This document shows, piece by piece, positions 47,732-57,274 of a stretch of 64,000 nt of DNA (within the stretch, counting starts at the first letter, position 1; each line of letters starts with the position of its first letter). Source of the DNA: Candidatus Uhrbacteria bacterium (GTDB taxonomy: Bacteria > Patescibacteriota > Patescibacteriia > 2-12-FULL-60-25); contig JADZFU010000002.1 in the NCBI GenBank assembly GCA_020854265.1, forward strand, positions 31,746 to 95,745, read 5' to 3'. Both the position numbers and the translations under genes were made by a program. The notes under the pieces were generated by a model that was not told the DNA's origin, did no database searches, and saw only the letters and a program-made list of their open reading frames with translations.

Positions 47732-49185
47732 AGACGCTGGATTGCAGAACGCGCTTCGCGCTTCATGGTTTCAAAAAAGGCTGGCCATGACAAAGGAGGG
47801 CGGCGATACTCGAGCGAGGCGTAGCGAATATCGAAGGCTCCGGCACGGGAGATCATCCCGGGCAGCCCGAGGACGAATTTTAATTCTCGAGTATCAAAAA
47901 GCGAATAGCTCGTGGTCACGCGCCACCAGCCATCGCCCAAATCAGTCGGCTGCTGATACGGAGTGAGAACGGCCGTAATCCCCTCATTGGCAGGGTCCGC
48001 ATCGGCAGTGAGCCGTCGCGGATACGGGAGAAAGTTGATATCAGGATCAAGAGAGAAATATCCATCGCCAATAAATCGGATGGTGCCGGCCGGAGCCTCG
48101 AGCCTCGCAAATCCGCTCCGGTCGGTACCGCGTCGGGAGAGGACAAAAGGAGTATGCGTTTTGCCGACACGCACCGTGGTTTGGCCGAGCGTTACATCTT
48201 GAACGCCCTCTTTGTGGAATGTCTCGGCAACTGCATGGATGGAATTCGTCCAAGCAATGGCCGGAATGATGTCGGGCTTCCATCCGACATTGTCTCCAAA
48301 AAATATACGCGGACCGATGACCCAGCGCGGATGCTCGGTGCGAATTTCGCGGATGAAAAAGTCATCGTCCGCGATAAAAGACAGGCGGTAAATCCCGGGC
48401 TTAAGATTGTCGATGCGTATGGTTTTTTCTACGTCCGCACTTGGCCGGTTATCTGCAATACCGCTGAGATTCACAGCTTCGGTCCAAATTAATTCATCGC
48501 CATGCATGAGACGGAAGGCGGCGGTGTTTTTTCCTTCTTTATTGCGGTTTACGTCTTGGACGACAAAACGGAAGCGGATGGAGTTGTCCACCGGAACAAC
48601 ATGAAAGTCGTGAGATCCGCGCAAGGAGATTTCGTAGGTTTTTTCGGCTATCGGACGGTCGGACAAAGCGGGCTCGGTGGCCGTGGCGTACCAAACCATC
48701 AGCTTGGAAAAGTCTTGGGAGAGAAGCTCGCTATCGGCAAAGCCCTCTCGGACAAAACCGCGTGCTGATCCGAGTGAGACCGGGCGCCAGCCTCGAGATA
48801 AAGCCTCGCTCCAAAGCGGATGCATTTCGAAATTGAAATTCGCTTCGTCGCGGAGCAAGCCCAATTCGGCAAGCGGCTGTCGGATGGAGCGGGTTTCAAA
48901 CGAGATATCCAGTTGGTCATAGGCACCAGGGAGGCGCGCCGAACCATAGACCGGTTCGGCGATAATACGCTGCCCTGTCCAGCCTTCGGGCTGGAGACCG
49001 GGCGATGTTACACGCTCTCCCGGCTCGAATGGATTGAACCAGGGACTCTTTCCCTCAAAGACGAAGGAGAATTGCGCAATACCATTTGGCGGAAATCGCT
49101 GGGACACGATCAATGCGCCCAGACCGATGACGACGGACCAGGCGATAAAGATGGCGAGCCATCTAGACCATAACGGGAGCTTCAT
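47722..49185 (-). CDS. Hypothetical membrane-anchored extracytoplasmic protein
   Basis: N-terminal TM at MKLPLWSRWLAIFIAWSVVIGLG; overlaps neighbours. Confidence 0.6.
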   Translation of the reverse strand: MKLPLWSRWLAIFIAWSVVIGLGALIVSQRFPPNGIAQFSFVFEGKSPWFNPFEPGERVTSPGLQPEGWTGQRIIAEPVYGSARLPGAYDQLDISFETRSIRQPLAELGLLRDEANFNFEMHPLWSEALSRGWRPVSLGSARGFVREGFADSELLSQDFSKLMVWYATATEPALSDRPIAEKTYEISLRGSHDFHVVPVDNSIRFRFVVQDVNRNKEGKNTAAFRLMHGDELIWTEAVNLSGIADNRPSADVEKTIRIDNLKPGIYRLSFIADDDFFIREIRTEHPRWVIGPRIFFGDNVGWKPDIIPAIAWTNSIHAVAETFHKEGVQDVTLGQTTVRVGKTHTPFVLSRRGTDRSGFARLEAPAGTIRFIGDGYFSLDPDINFLPYPRRLTADADPANEGITAVLTPYQQPTDLGDGWWRVTTSYSLFDTRELKFVLGLPGMISRAGAFDIRYASLEYRRPPLSWPAFFETMKREARSAIQRLWP

Positions 49186-50726
49186 TTGATCGGCTGGAGA
49201 CGGTACAAAACCTCGCGGCTGTCGGCATATAGCTCGACAGGCTCTAATCCGGCTTTGCGCCATTCATCGCGCTGGCTTTGCGACAGCGAGCGCGTAAATA
49301 ATCCGATGCCTATTTTGGATGAATCGCGGCCCAAACGCGCGATTGTCTCCATGTCTGGCGACGGCGACCATGCGCGAAAATCCGGAAAGAAGATTTTATC
49401 CGAGCGGTCAGAAATAATCACGTCTTCAGGCTTGAAAAACTCTTTGGCCTTTTCATTGATACGATCGTAGCGCGCTATCTCCGGCTGAACGTTGAGCAAG
49501 CCCTCGCTATCGGCCGCATACGCTTGAAAGACTCCGGCAAAGACGAGAATGAGCGCCATGAGACCTATGATGATGCGGCCATTGCGGCGCGATTGAATGA
49601 TTGTATAGAGCCAAGCAAATACTCCGCCGGACAAAACACCGAGCGGCAGCAGATAACGGATGAAGGAATTGCCGACCGTCGGTATCCCTTGGATATTATC
49701 GGCGTACCGGCCATTGCCGTAATAGAGAATTAAGAAGAGACAAGACCAGATAACCAAAAGCGGTACATGTTTTTTAGACTGGATTCCCGCCTTCGCGGGA
49801 ATGACATAGGTAACTACAAATGCGACCAAAAGCGGCACCATCCATGGGAAAAGCGGGCCGAGCAAAAAATGGTAGCTATTCCAGATAATATTTCGGAGGC
49901 TGAGGCCGAAAGGCAGAAAGGCAGGGTTTTGAGGCGCGCTCGAGACAACCGCTACGGCATATGGATCGGGATTTCCTCGTATGAAGTATCCAATGCCAAA
50001 TACGCTCCCGTAGGTAACTTGGGCCTGCCATGCCAAAGGCAGCCAGGCGATCAGTATGCCAAGACAGAAGAGAAGAAGTTGCTTGCGCGTAGGACGCCAC
50101 TCTCTTCCAAAATAAATGAACCAAGGAAGTATCCAAATAATCTCTACCGGACGAATCGCGAGCGTTGTTGATACGAGAAGACCGGCAATGAATACATGCC
50201 ACGGTTTTTTCATCACGGACAAAATCCAACAAGACCAGATCACAAGCGCGATCAGGCCGGCATTCGGAAAGAGCGAACGATTTGCGTATAAAATCAAGGC
50301 AGGCGTGGAGAATGCGATGAGAGTACCGAGCTCGGCGGCATTGGTCCCAAGCGGACGAAGAATGCGGTAGAACGGATAAATCGCGGACAAGATAACCAAC
50401 ATGGCCGCGAATGAAATCCAGCTTGGTCCGGTTATTCTTATGAGTAATGAATTGATCCAAGGCCAGCCCATAAATCCGACCGGAACTATGGCATCGAATC
50501 GCGTGATCCAGCTACGCGGATGCAGACCAGGAAACTTCCAGGCCAAAGGCTCGGATAAAGACACACTCCCCTTTTTTGTCCACTCCAAAGCCGAGACAGC
50601 TACCGCGGTTTCATCCGGTGAAAGATAGCGGTCAGAGCCGCGTATAGGTAAATAGGAAAAGAGCCCGCCAAATAAACAAAAAAGCGCGGCAAGTCCGAGC
50701 CATTCACGTTTTCCCATGCGCTCCAT
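49182..50726 (-). CDS. Polytopic glycosyltransferase (GT39/PMT-like)
   Basis: ~10 TM segments, DRYLSPDETAVAV acidic N-terminal loop; contains VIPAKAGIQ from REP. Confidence 0.65.
   Translation of the reverse strand: MERMGKREWLGLAALFCLFGGLFSYLPIRGSDRYLSPDETAVAVSALEWTKKGSVSLSEPLAWKFPGLHPRSWITRFDAIVPVGFMGWPWINSLLIRITGPSWISFAAMLVILSAIYPFYRILRPLGTNAAELGTLIAFSTPALILYANRSLFPNAGLIALVIWSCWILSVMKKPWHVFIAGLLVSTTLAIRPVEIIWILPWFIYFGREWRPTRKQLLLFCLGILIAWLPLAWQAQVTYGSVFGIGYFIRGNPDPYAVAVVSSAPQNPAFLPFGLSLRNIIWNSYHFLLGPLFPWMVPLLVAFVVTYVIPAKAGIQSKKHVPLLVIWSCLFLILYYGNGRYADNIQGIPTVGNSFIRYLLPLGVLSGGVFAWLYTIIQSRRNGRIIIGLMALILVFAGVFQAYAADSEGLLNVQPEIARYDRINEKAKEFFKPEDVIISDRSDKIFFPDFRAWSPSPDMETIARLGRDSSKIGIGLFTRSLSQSQRDEWRKAGLEPVELYADSREVLYRLQPIK
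49783..49802. repeat. REP/dRS3-like palindrome copy c
   Basis: ATTCCCGC CTTC GCGGGAAT inside ORF 49182-50726. Confidence 0.9.
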
Positions 50727-50745
50727 ATCATGCTAACCTTAACCT

Positions 50746-52209
50746 ATGAAACGGTTTTCTTCCATGCTGGCCGCCACTCTGGTCGCGGCGCAGATTTTAA
50801 GCCCGATTTTGGTATCTGCCCAGTCGAGCGCAAATGAGCTCATCCCCCAAGCAGATCTGGCCCTTGGTTTTGATCCAAACTCCATTATCGATGACCGCGA
50901 CATGTTTGAGGTTGAGCGCATGAACCTCCAAAGCTTGCGCTCCTTTTTACGCGCACGCGGAACGTTGGGACATATCAAAATCAAAGACATAGACGGCCAA
51001 GACAAAGAGCCAGCCGAAATCATTTGGCGCGTGGCCACTTCATACAGCATGAACCCGCAGTACTTGCTGGTCTTGCTGCAAAAAGAGCAGAGCTTGGTAG
51101 AGGATCCTAATCCTTCGCAAAAACAATTTGATTGGGCTACCGGCTATGGCGTGTGCGACTCCTGCTCCAAAGACGATCCCCGCATCCAGGATTTTAAAGG
51201 CTTTGCCAATCAGCTTGAATACGCCGCAAAACAGCATCGCGAGCGCTATTTGATGCAGCTTCTCACCAAAGGCACGACGCTCTCCGGACATGCGGCCAAT
51301 AAAACCGTCAAAATCAACGGCATGGATGTAACACCGGCAAATAATGCAACCGCCATGCTGTATACCTATACTCCGCACATCCATGGCAACTTAAATTTGT
51401 GGCGTATTTGGCGCCGCTGGTTCTCGCTCAACTTTCCGGATGGGACGGTTGTCCAAGGCAAAACGTCGGGACAAATTTATCTCCTGCGCTTTGGCGTAAA
51501 ACGGCCGTTTAAAAACAAAATGGTCGCATCGAGCATGATTGATCCGTCTAAAGTCGTCATGGTGGAAGACAGTCAGTTATCCGCGTATCCAGACGGACCG
51601 ACTATTTCTTTCCCGAATTATGCCATTGTCGAAACCGAAGACGGCAAGCGCTACTTGATTGATGGCCAGAGCAAACGCTTGATCGTAAGCAATACCGTAT
51701 ACCGCAAACTTGGCTTTACCGAAGACGATATCATCGAAGGCTCCTCTGCAGACCTCGCATCCTACGAAAGCGGCCGCGATATCGAAAGCGAAAAACAGTA
51801 TCCGACCGGACTCCTCGGACAAGGTCCGAATGGCGGCGTCTGGTTTATCCAAGACGGCATTCGTCATCCAATTACAGACGCGACGGTTTTCAAACTGTAC
51901 TTTAAAGGACGCAAACCAAAGCCCATGGCCGATGCCGAACTTGAGGCGTACGAAAAGGGCGCCGCCTACCAATTCCGCAACGGAGAACTGGTCCGTGCGG
52001 CGAGCAAACCCGATGTGTATGTCGTCGAGAATGGCGTCTTGCGTCCGATTTTGTCCGGCGAGGTTTTTGAACAGCTTGGCTGGCAATGGCACAATATCGT
52101 GACCGTTCCTGACCGCGTTTTGCGCGACTACACCATCGGTAATCCAGTCCAAATGCAAAACGCTCCCCGCTTAATTGATGCCGAAACAACGGTAGCCACA
52201 AACCTATGA
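50746..52209 (+). CDS. Secreted protein with peptidoglycan-hydrolase-like N-terminal region and C-terminal repeats
   Basis: Signal peptide; NPQYLLVLLQKEQSLVEDP; repeated (G)(V)WFIQDGIRHPI / VYVVENGVLRPI / RYLIDGQSKRLI motifs. Confidence 0.6.
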   Translation: MKRFSSMLAATLVAAQILSPILVSAQSSANELIPQADLALGFDPNSIIDDRDMFEVERMNLQSLRSFLRARGTLGHIKIKDIDGQDKEPAEIIWRVATSYSMNPQYLLVLLQKEQSLVEDPNPSQKQFDWATGYGVCDSCSKDDPRIQDFKGFANQLEYAAKQHRERYLMQLLTKGTTLSGHAANKTVKINGMDVTPANNATAMLYTYTPHIHGNLNLWRIWRRWFSLNFPDGTVVQGKTSGQIYLLRFGVKRPFKNKMVASSMIDPSKVVMVEDSQLSAYPDGPTISFPNYAIVETEDGKRYLIDGQSKRLIVSNTVYRKLGFTEDDIIEGSSADLASYESGRDIESEKQYPTGLLGQGPNGGVWFIQDGIRHPITDATVFKLYFKGRKPKPMADAELEAYEKGAAYQFRNGELVRAASKPDVYVVENGVLRPILSGEVFEQLGWQWHNIVTVPDRVLRDYTIGNPVQMQNAPRLIDAETTVATNL

Positions 52210-52997
52210 TCGTATTCGCCGCCATTACCCCGCATACGCCGCTTCTCGCACCGAGCATCGGCAAAGAGCATGCTGAAAAACATGTAGAGACCTTGCGTGC
52301 CTACAAAGAATTGGCGGAATCGCTCTACCTTGCCAAGCCGGACTCTATCGTCATCATCTCGCCGCATGCGCCGCTGTATCCCGATGCATTTAGCGGTAAT
52401 GTCGCGCAAAAATTTACCGGCGTCCTCAAAGATTTTGGCGATCACGGAACAAATATCCCCGTCCGCGCCGATTTTCTTTTGCTCGACCATATCCATCGAG
52501 GCATGCGCCAAGAGAATGCTCCGTTTACCATGACCAGCGCCGAGGAGCTGGATTATGCAATTACCGTCCCTCTCCTGCTCTTGGGAGAGGCGGCCACCAA
52601 GCCTAAGCTTGCTCCGATCGGCATTTCGGGTTTGGATGCGCGCGCCCATTTTGATTTTGGCACCAAATTGAAAAATATTTTGCAGGCAGAAAATAGCCGC
52701 ATCGCGATTATCGCATCCGCTGACTTGTCCCACCGCGTGAATCCGAACTCCCCCCAAGGAGCCCTGCCCGAAGGCGAAGCCTTTGATAAATTCGTGCGTG
52801 AAAAGGTTTTGGCCTTGGACGGGCCTGGGTTCTTGGCCGCCGATCCGGACATGGTCGGAAAAGCCCAGCAGAGCGGCTATAAACCGATTGCCATTCTGCT
52901 TGGTGTTTTGGATGGTATGAATGTCAAAGCCAAAGAACTCGCATACGAAGCTCCCTTTGGCGTAGGCTTGATGACAACGAGATTTGATCTCGCCTAA
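52206..52997 (+). CDS. MEMO1/LigB-type extradiol dioxygenase-like protein
   Basis: ITPHTPLLAPSIG, IVIISPHAPLYPDAFSGN, IIASADLSHR. Confidence 0.75.
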   Translation: MIVFAAITPHTPLLAPSIGKEHAEKHVETLRAYKELAESLYLAKPDSIVIISPHAPLYPDAFSGNVAQKFTGVLKDFGDHGTNIPVRADFLLLDHIHRGMRQENAPFTMTSAEELDYAITVPLLLLGEAATKPKLAPIGISGLDARAHFDFGTKLKNILQAENSRIAIIASADLSHRVNPNSPQGALPEGEAFDKFVREKVLALDGPGFLAADPDMVGKAQQSGYKPIAILLGVLDGMNVKAKELAYEAPFGVGLMTTRFDLA

Positions 52998-54690
52998 TGT
53001 GTTTGTCCGCGTCATTCCTGTAACCCGGACTCCGCCTGGGGTGGAGTATTTTGATTACCTGATTCCGGCGGGCATGAAGATTGAACCGGGAGACCTATTG
53101 TTTGTCCCCTTCCGCAAAGGGCAGATCGTGGCACTTGCGGTTTCCATTTTGAAAACATCTCCCTTTGCCTCGCGTGCCAAGCTGGTTGCTTCGACTTATG
53201 CCGATATCAAGCTCCCGAGGGCTTCTATCGAGCTTCTTGATTGGATAGCAAGGCAGACGTTTACCTCAAGACCGGCCGTTTTAAAAGCATGGCTGCGCGA
53301 TTTGCCGAAGCGCCCGTTTTTTTCTGGACCAGATTCCCTCCTTCGCGGGAATGACGGTAAAAAAGGAATCCTGTCCGCCACGTGGAATTTGGATCATCAA
53401 ACAAAAATGGTCGAAACTGCCAGCCAGCTTCTCGCGGATGGAAAACGCGTGCTGATCATTTCTCCTTGGAAACCACGGACGGATAGATTACGCGAACGGC
53501 TTGGAAACGGAGCCGTGCTGCACAGCGATTTGAATGCTGGCGATGCGTTTCGTGCTTGGACGGGATTTTTATCGGGAGAAATAACCCTCATGATTACAAC
53601 CCGCGTAGGCGCATGGATGGCGCCCTTTGCAGACGTGGTTTTGATCGATGAACCCGAGAATGACGACCATAAACAGGATGAAATGGCTCCGCGTTATGAT
53701 GCGCGTAAAATCGCCATTTGGTGCGCGGAGCATGCCGGAGTCGATGTCCATGCATTTGGACTTACCCCGCCTTTGCATGTGGATGATGCCGCTCCGGAAA
53801 TTCCATGCGAACTTGAAATCTTGATCCGCCATCCAAATGGCCACTCGCCTGTACCCTGCATCCAAGCCGAGACGCTCAACCGACTGATTGCACATGAACG
53901 GCCAACCGTCGTATTCCATCCGGTCAAAGGCGATATTGCCAAACTTACATGCCGCGATTGCGGCTGGCAGCCTGTCTGCAAAAATTGCGAGTTCACACTT
54001 TCGAGCGAATCGTCATATGCCATTTGCCGCCGCTGCGGTACAAAGACCGAACTCCCGCTGCAGTGCTCAGATTGCGGAGGGACGGATCTTGGAAAGTCCC
54101 TCCCAGGCATTGATCGCCTCAAAAACGTGTGGAGCAAAAAGGTGGAGGAAGCGCCCCCGGACTGGCGGAGTGTTTCGGTTGCGGATTTGGAACGCGAGTT
54201 TTTACGCGAGACTTTGGTTGTTGTGACAGATCCGAATCTGCTTGGACCCTCCGAGGATGTCCGACGCCAAGAAAAACTTGCGGTGACCTTCCGACGTCTC
54301 GCCAACCGCGTACGGGAGGCAGAAGGATTTTTACTCATCCAAACCCAACCGGAACACGAGGGCCTCTGGCGCGAATGGCTGACGACGATCGGATTTAATA
54401 CCTGGCGTGAGAAGGAACGCGCCGAACGCAAGGTCTTTGGCTATCCTCCATCCAAACGCCTCATTAAAATCATTTTAGAAGATGATGATGAGCGCATACT
54501 TGATGAAGTGAAAAAGGTTACGGAGCTACGAGGTCCTTTTAAGGTTCCGCATCGTCCCAAATCAAGAAAGGACAGATTTATATGGCTGGCCTCGCCAAAA
54601 GACCAAATGTCAGGCGAGCTTATGGATGCCTTGGCCAAGCTATCGACAAAAGCCCTGATAGACCTTGACCCAATCGCCTTTTTCCGCTAA
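52984..54690 (+). CDS. priA: PriA-like primosomal protein N', degenerate helicase domain
   Basis: N-terminal 3'BD-like region; IDEPENDDHKQDEMAPRYDARKIAI (cf. DEEH...KQ...PRY.AR); zinc-binding CRDCGWQPVCKNCEFTL...CRRCG...CSDCGG; no Walker A. Confidence 0.85.
   Translation: MISPNVFVRVIPVTRTPPGVEYFDYLIPAGMKIEPGDLLFVPFRKGQIVALAVSILKTSPFASRAKLVASTYADIKLPRASIELLDWIARQTFTSRPAVLKAWLRDLPKRPFFSGPDSLLRGNDGKKGILSATWNLDHQTKMVETASQLLADGKRVLIISPWKPRTDRLRERLGNGAVLHSDLNAGDAFRAWTGFLSGEITLMITTRVGAWMAPFADVVLIDEPENDDHKQDEMAPRYDARKIAIWCAEHAGVDVHAFGLTPPLHVDDAAPEIPCELEILIRHPNGHSPVPCIQAETLNRLIAHERPTVVFHPVKGDIAKLTCRDCGWQPVCKNCEFTLSSESSYAICRRCGTKTELPLQCSDCGGTDLGKSLPGIDRLKNVWSKKVEEAPPDWRSVSVADLEREFLRETLVVVTDPNLLGPSEDVRRQEKLAVTFRRLANRVREAEGFLLIQTQPEHEGLWREWLTTIGFNTWREKERAERKVFGYPPSKRLIKIILEDDDERILDEVKKVTELRGPFKVPHRPKSRKDRFIWLASPKDQMSGELMDALAKLSTKALIDLDPIAFFR
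53333..53352. repeat. REP/dRS3-like palindrome copy d (one arm diverged)
   Basis: ATTCCCTC CTTC GCGGGAAT inside priA. Confidence 0.8.
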
Positions 54691-54701
54691 TATCACCCGA
54701 A

Positions 54702-55187
54702 ATGTCCGATACTTTCCCCTTGGTGACCTTGCCTGCCGCGAGCTTGCGTGAACGCTCGCGCGAGCTTGATATTGCCGAGATCACCACGCCGGAGTTTCAA
54801 GCATTTTTGGATAAACTGATTCGAACCATGTTTGTGGAAGACGGCGTCGGAATTGCCGCTCCGCAAGTCGGAAATAATATCCGCGCCATTGTCGTGAATG
54901 TCGGAAATGGCGCCGAGTGCTACATGAATCCGGAAATCCTCAAAAAAAGCGAAACCCTGCAAGACAGCGAGGAGGGCTGTTTGAGCGTCCCGGGAAAATT
55001 CGGACTGGTAAAACGCCATAAAAAAGTCACCGTACGTGCTATCAACCGCCATGGCCGCCGCGTCGAATTTGAAGCGAAACAATTTCCTGCCATTGTGTTT
55101 CAACACGAGGTGGATCACTTGGATGGCGTGCTGTTCATCGACAAGGCTGATAAGGTAGTCGAAGTAAAAAACGCGAAGCATATTTAA
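54702..55187 (+). CDS. def: Peptide deformylase
   Basis: GVGIAAPQVG, EGCLSVPG, QHEVDHLDG. Confidence 0.97.
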   Translation: MSDTFPLVTLPAASLRERSRELDIAEITTPEFQAFLDKLIRTMFVEDGVGIAAPQVGNNIRAIVVNVGNGAECYMNPEILKKSETLQDSEEGCLSVPGKFGLVKRHKKVTVRAINRHGRRVEFEAKQFPAIVFQHEVDHLDGVLFIDKADKVVEVKNAKHI

Positions 55188-55188
55188 C

Positions 55189-56007
55189 ATGACAAAGATC
55201 GTTTTTTTCGGGACTTCGAGTTTCGCGGTTCCGGCCTTGCGAGCGCTTGCGAGCGATCCGCGTTTTTCGATCGTTGAAGTTATTACCCAGCCGGACCGAC
55301 CTGTCGGACGCCATGCCGAGATGACCGAAACGCCGGTCAAGCAAGCAGCCAAAGAGCTTGGATTGCCGGTTTTTACCGAATTGTCCGAAGCGGCATTTGA
55401 TGCGGCTGTCGTCGCGAGCTACGGGGTCATCATCAAACAGCATATTCTGGATCTGGCTCCACACCGCTTTCTCAATATCCACGCTTCCCTCCTCCCAAAA
55501 TACCGCGGAGCCTCGCCTATCCGCGAAGCTATTAAAAATGGCGATGCGGAAACAGGCGTAACCATTATGGAAATGGATGCGGGCATGGACCATGGCCCGA
55601 TTCTCTCCATCCACAAAGAGCCTATTCTCAAAGACGATGATACGCCGACTTTGACCGAGCGCTTGGCTGCTCTTGGCGCCGCCGTGATCGGAGATGTTTT
55701 GGCAGGCGTACTGGACGGCAGCATCCAGCCTGTACCGCAAGACGAATCCGAGGCGACCTATGTCAAACTCCTGAAACGCGAAGACGGAAAAATTGATTTG
55801 GACAGCATGTCACCCGAGCAAATTGAACGGCTGATCCGCGCAAATCGTCCATGGCCCGGGACATACATCGAAAAGAATGGAAAACGTCTGAAAATTTTGG
55901 ATGCGCATCTTGAAGACGGTAAGCTTGTTTTTGACATGGTTCAGCCAGAAGGAAAAACGGCCCAAACTTGGGCCGCCTTTCTGCGTGGAAACCGCGACTG
56001 GAATTAA
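55189..56007 (+). CDS. fmt: Methionyl-tRNA formyltransferase
   Basis: FFGTSSFAVPALRAL; NIHASLLPKYRGASPIREAI; VTIMEMDAGMDHGPIL. Confidence 0.96.
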   Translation: MTKIVFFGTSSFAVPALRALASDPRFSIVEVITQPDRPVGRHAEMTETPVKQAAKELGLPVFTELSEAAFDAAVVASYGVIIKQHILDLAPHRFLNIHASLLPKYRGASPIREAIKNGDAETGVTIMEMDAGMDHGPILSIHKEPILKDDDTPTLTERLAALGAAVIGDVLAGVLDGSIQPVPQDESEATYVKLLKREDGKIDLDSMSPEQIERLIRANRPWPGTYIEKNGKRLKILDAHLEDGKLVFDMVQPEGKTAQTWAAFLRGNRDWN

Positions 56008-56753
56008 CGGTTTACAACCTTGGCTTCCATCTTGGATGGAGTGCCTCCTTGCGAGATCACCTCGCTCTTTACGAGACCGATATCGCGGACCAGCCAAATG
56101 GTCTGTTCGATTTTGATCGTGGTTGGCAGAGCCGGATTGGATGTTTCGATCACTTGTTTGATCTTTTTGGCCGTATAGGTACCTGCCGGTACGGTCACAG
56201 ACTCCTCGCCCAAAACCTCGCTTGTAATTTTCATTGTTTGCTCTTTTCCATCGAGCAGAGCCTTTAGCTGTTCGTTCGAGACCATGATTTTGACCTTATA
56301 CTCGCTGGTCCATTTCTTTCCGGTTGAAAGATCGGCGGGGAGAAACTCACCCGTTGTGGAGATTGTCTCAAAGCTGATGCCTTGGCCAAATGCCGAGGCA
56401 AAGTCGAGGTGCCCCTTGGCTCGGATCGACCCGTTCTGACAGGTAAATTCCTGTGAAATCTTGTTGGTCGTGCCGCGAACAATAAAGGTGTATTCCAGCT
56501 TGTGGTCGCCGCCGGCCGTTGGCGGAAGCGTTGCCATGGTGAAATCGCTATCGACTCCGGTCATGCCGTAAACGATCGAGGTATTCGGCGTAAACGGATA
56601 ATAAGGATTATTACAGGCCGAGGCGGATGATCCCCCGCCAAATAACCCGCCTGACGAACCTGTCCCTGCCGTTGGAGCAGCAGTCGGACCGCAGCCAGCA
56701 CCGAGCAAAGCAGCGATAGCTATCACGGAAAGCAAACGTGAAGATAATTTCAT
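56004..56753 (-). CDS. Hypothetical lipoprotein
   Basis: MKLSSRLLSVIAIAALLGAGC lipobox. Confidence 0.7.
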   Translation of the reverse strand: MKLSSRLLSVIAIAALLGAGCGPTAAPTAGTGSSGGLFGGGSSASACNNPYYPFTPNTSIVYGMTGVDSDFTMATLPPTAGGDHKLEYTFIVRGTTNKISQEFTCQNGSIRAKGHLDFASAFGQGISFETISTTGEFLPADLSTGKKWTSEYKVKIMVSNEQLKALLDGKEQTMKITSEVLGEESVTVPAGTYTAKKIKQVIETSNPALPTTIKIEQTIWLVRDIGLVKSEVISQGGTPSKMEAKVVNR

Positions 56754-56773
56754 ACGGGATTATCCTAGCACCC

Positions 56774-56801
56774 TTGCATACTTTTGCCAGCATGGTAGTA
56801 T
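56774..56801 (+). promoter_or_regulatory. Promoter TTGCAT-N16-TAGTAT
   Basis: Upstream of the SD-led ORF at 56838. Confidence 0.45.
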
Positions 56802-56837
56802 TCCGGTCCGTTCTTTTTTTTACACAGGAGGAAATGC

Positions 56838-57272
56838 GTGAAGGATCAGGATCGTACATTGGCCAGAGAAGCCCTGGCAGCCATCATGCTCGAATCCAAG
56901 GTCCGGACCTTCCCGGAGCGCCCCCTCGCCTATCGCCGAGCCTTCGAACAGCTCGCACGCGACTACGAAGAGGTCGATGCCATGATCGGCTGTCTCCTCA
57001 AGGACAGCGATTCAACCGACGAGCGCTCGCCTTTCGATGCGGCCATCGGCTATGTGAAGCTCATGTACCTGCGAACCTCTCGCCAGCCGGATGTGAATCC
57101 GCTGGCGCCATACGAGTTCCGGACTCATGCGCCGATCACCATCGGCCTACAAGGCCGCAATTTCCCCCATCAATTCGCCCTCATGCTGCCTCTGCATGGC
57201 CTGCGCTTCTCGTTCCTCATCAAGGCCGAGACTCCAAAGCCAGCCGGCAGCTACACGCACGCCTCCACCTGA
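56838..57272 (+). CDS. Hypothetical 144-aa protein
   Basis: AGGAGG SD before GTG 56838; C/G-ending codon style; followed by terminator. Confidence 0.65.
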   Translation: MKDQDRTLAREALAAIMLESKVRTFPERPLAYRRAFEQLARDYEEVDAMIGCLLKDSDSTDERSPFDAAIGYVKLMYLRTSRQPDVNPLAPYEFRTHAPITIGLQGRNFPHQFALMLPLHGLRFSFLIKAETPKPAGSYTHAST

Positions 57273-57274
57273 CT

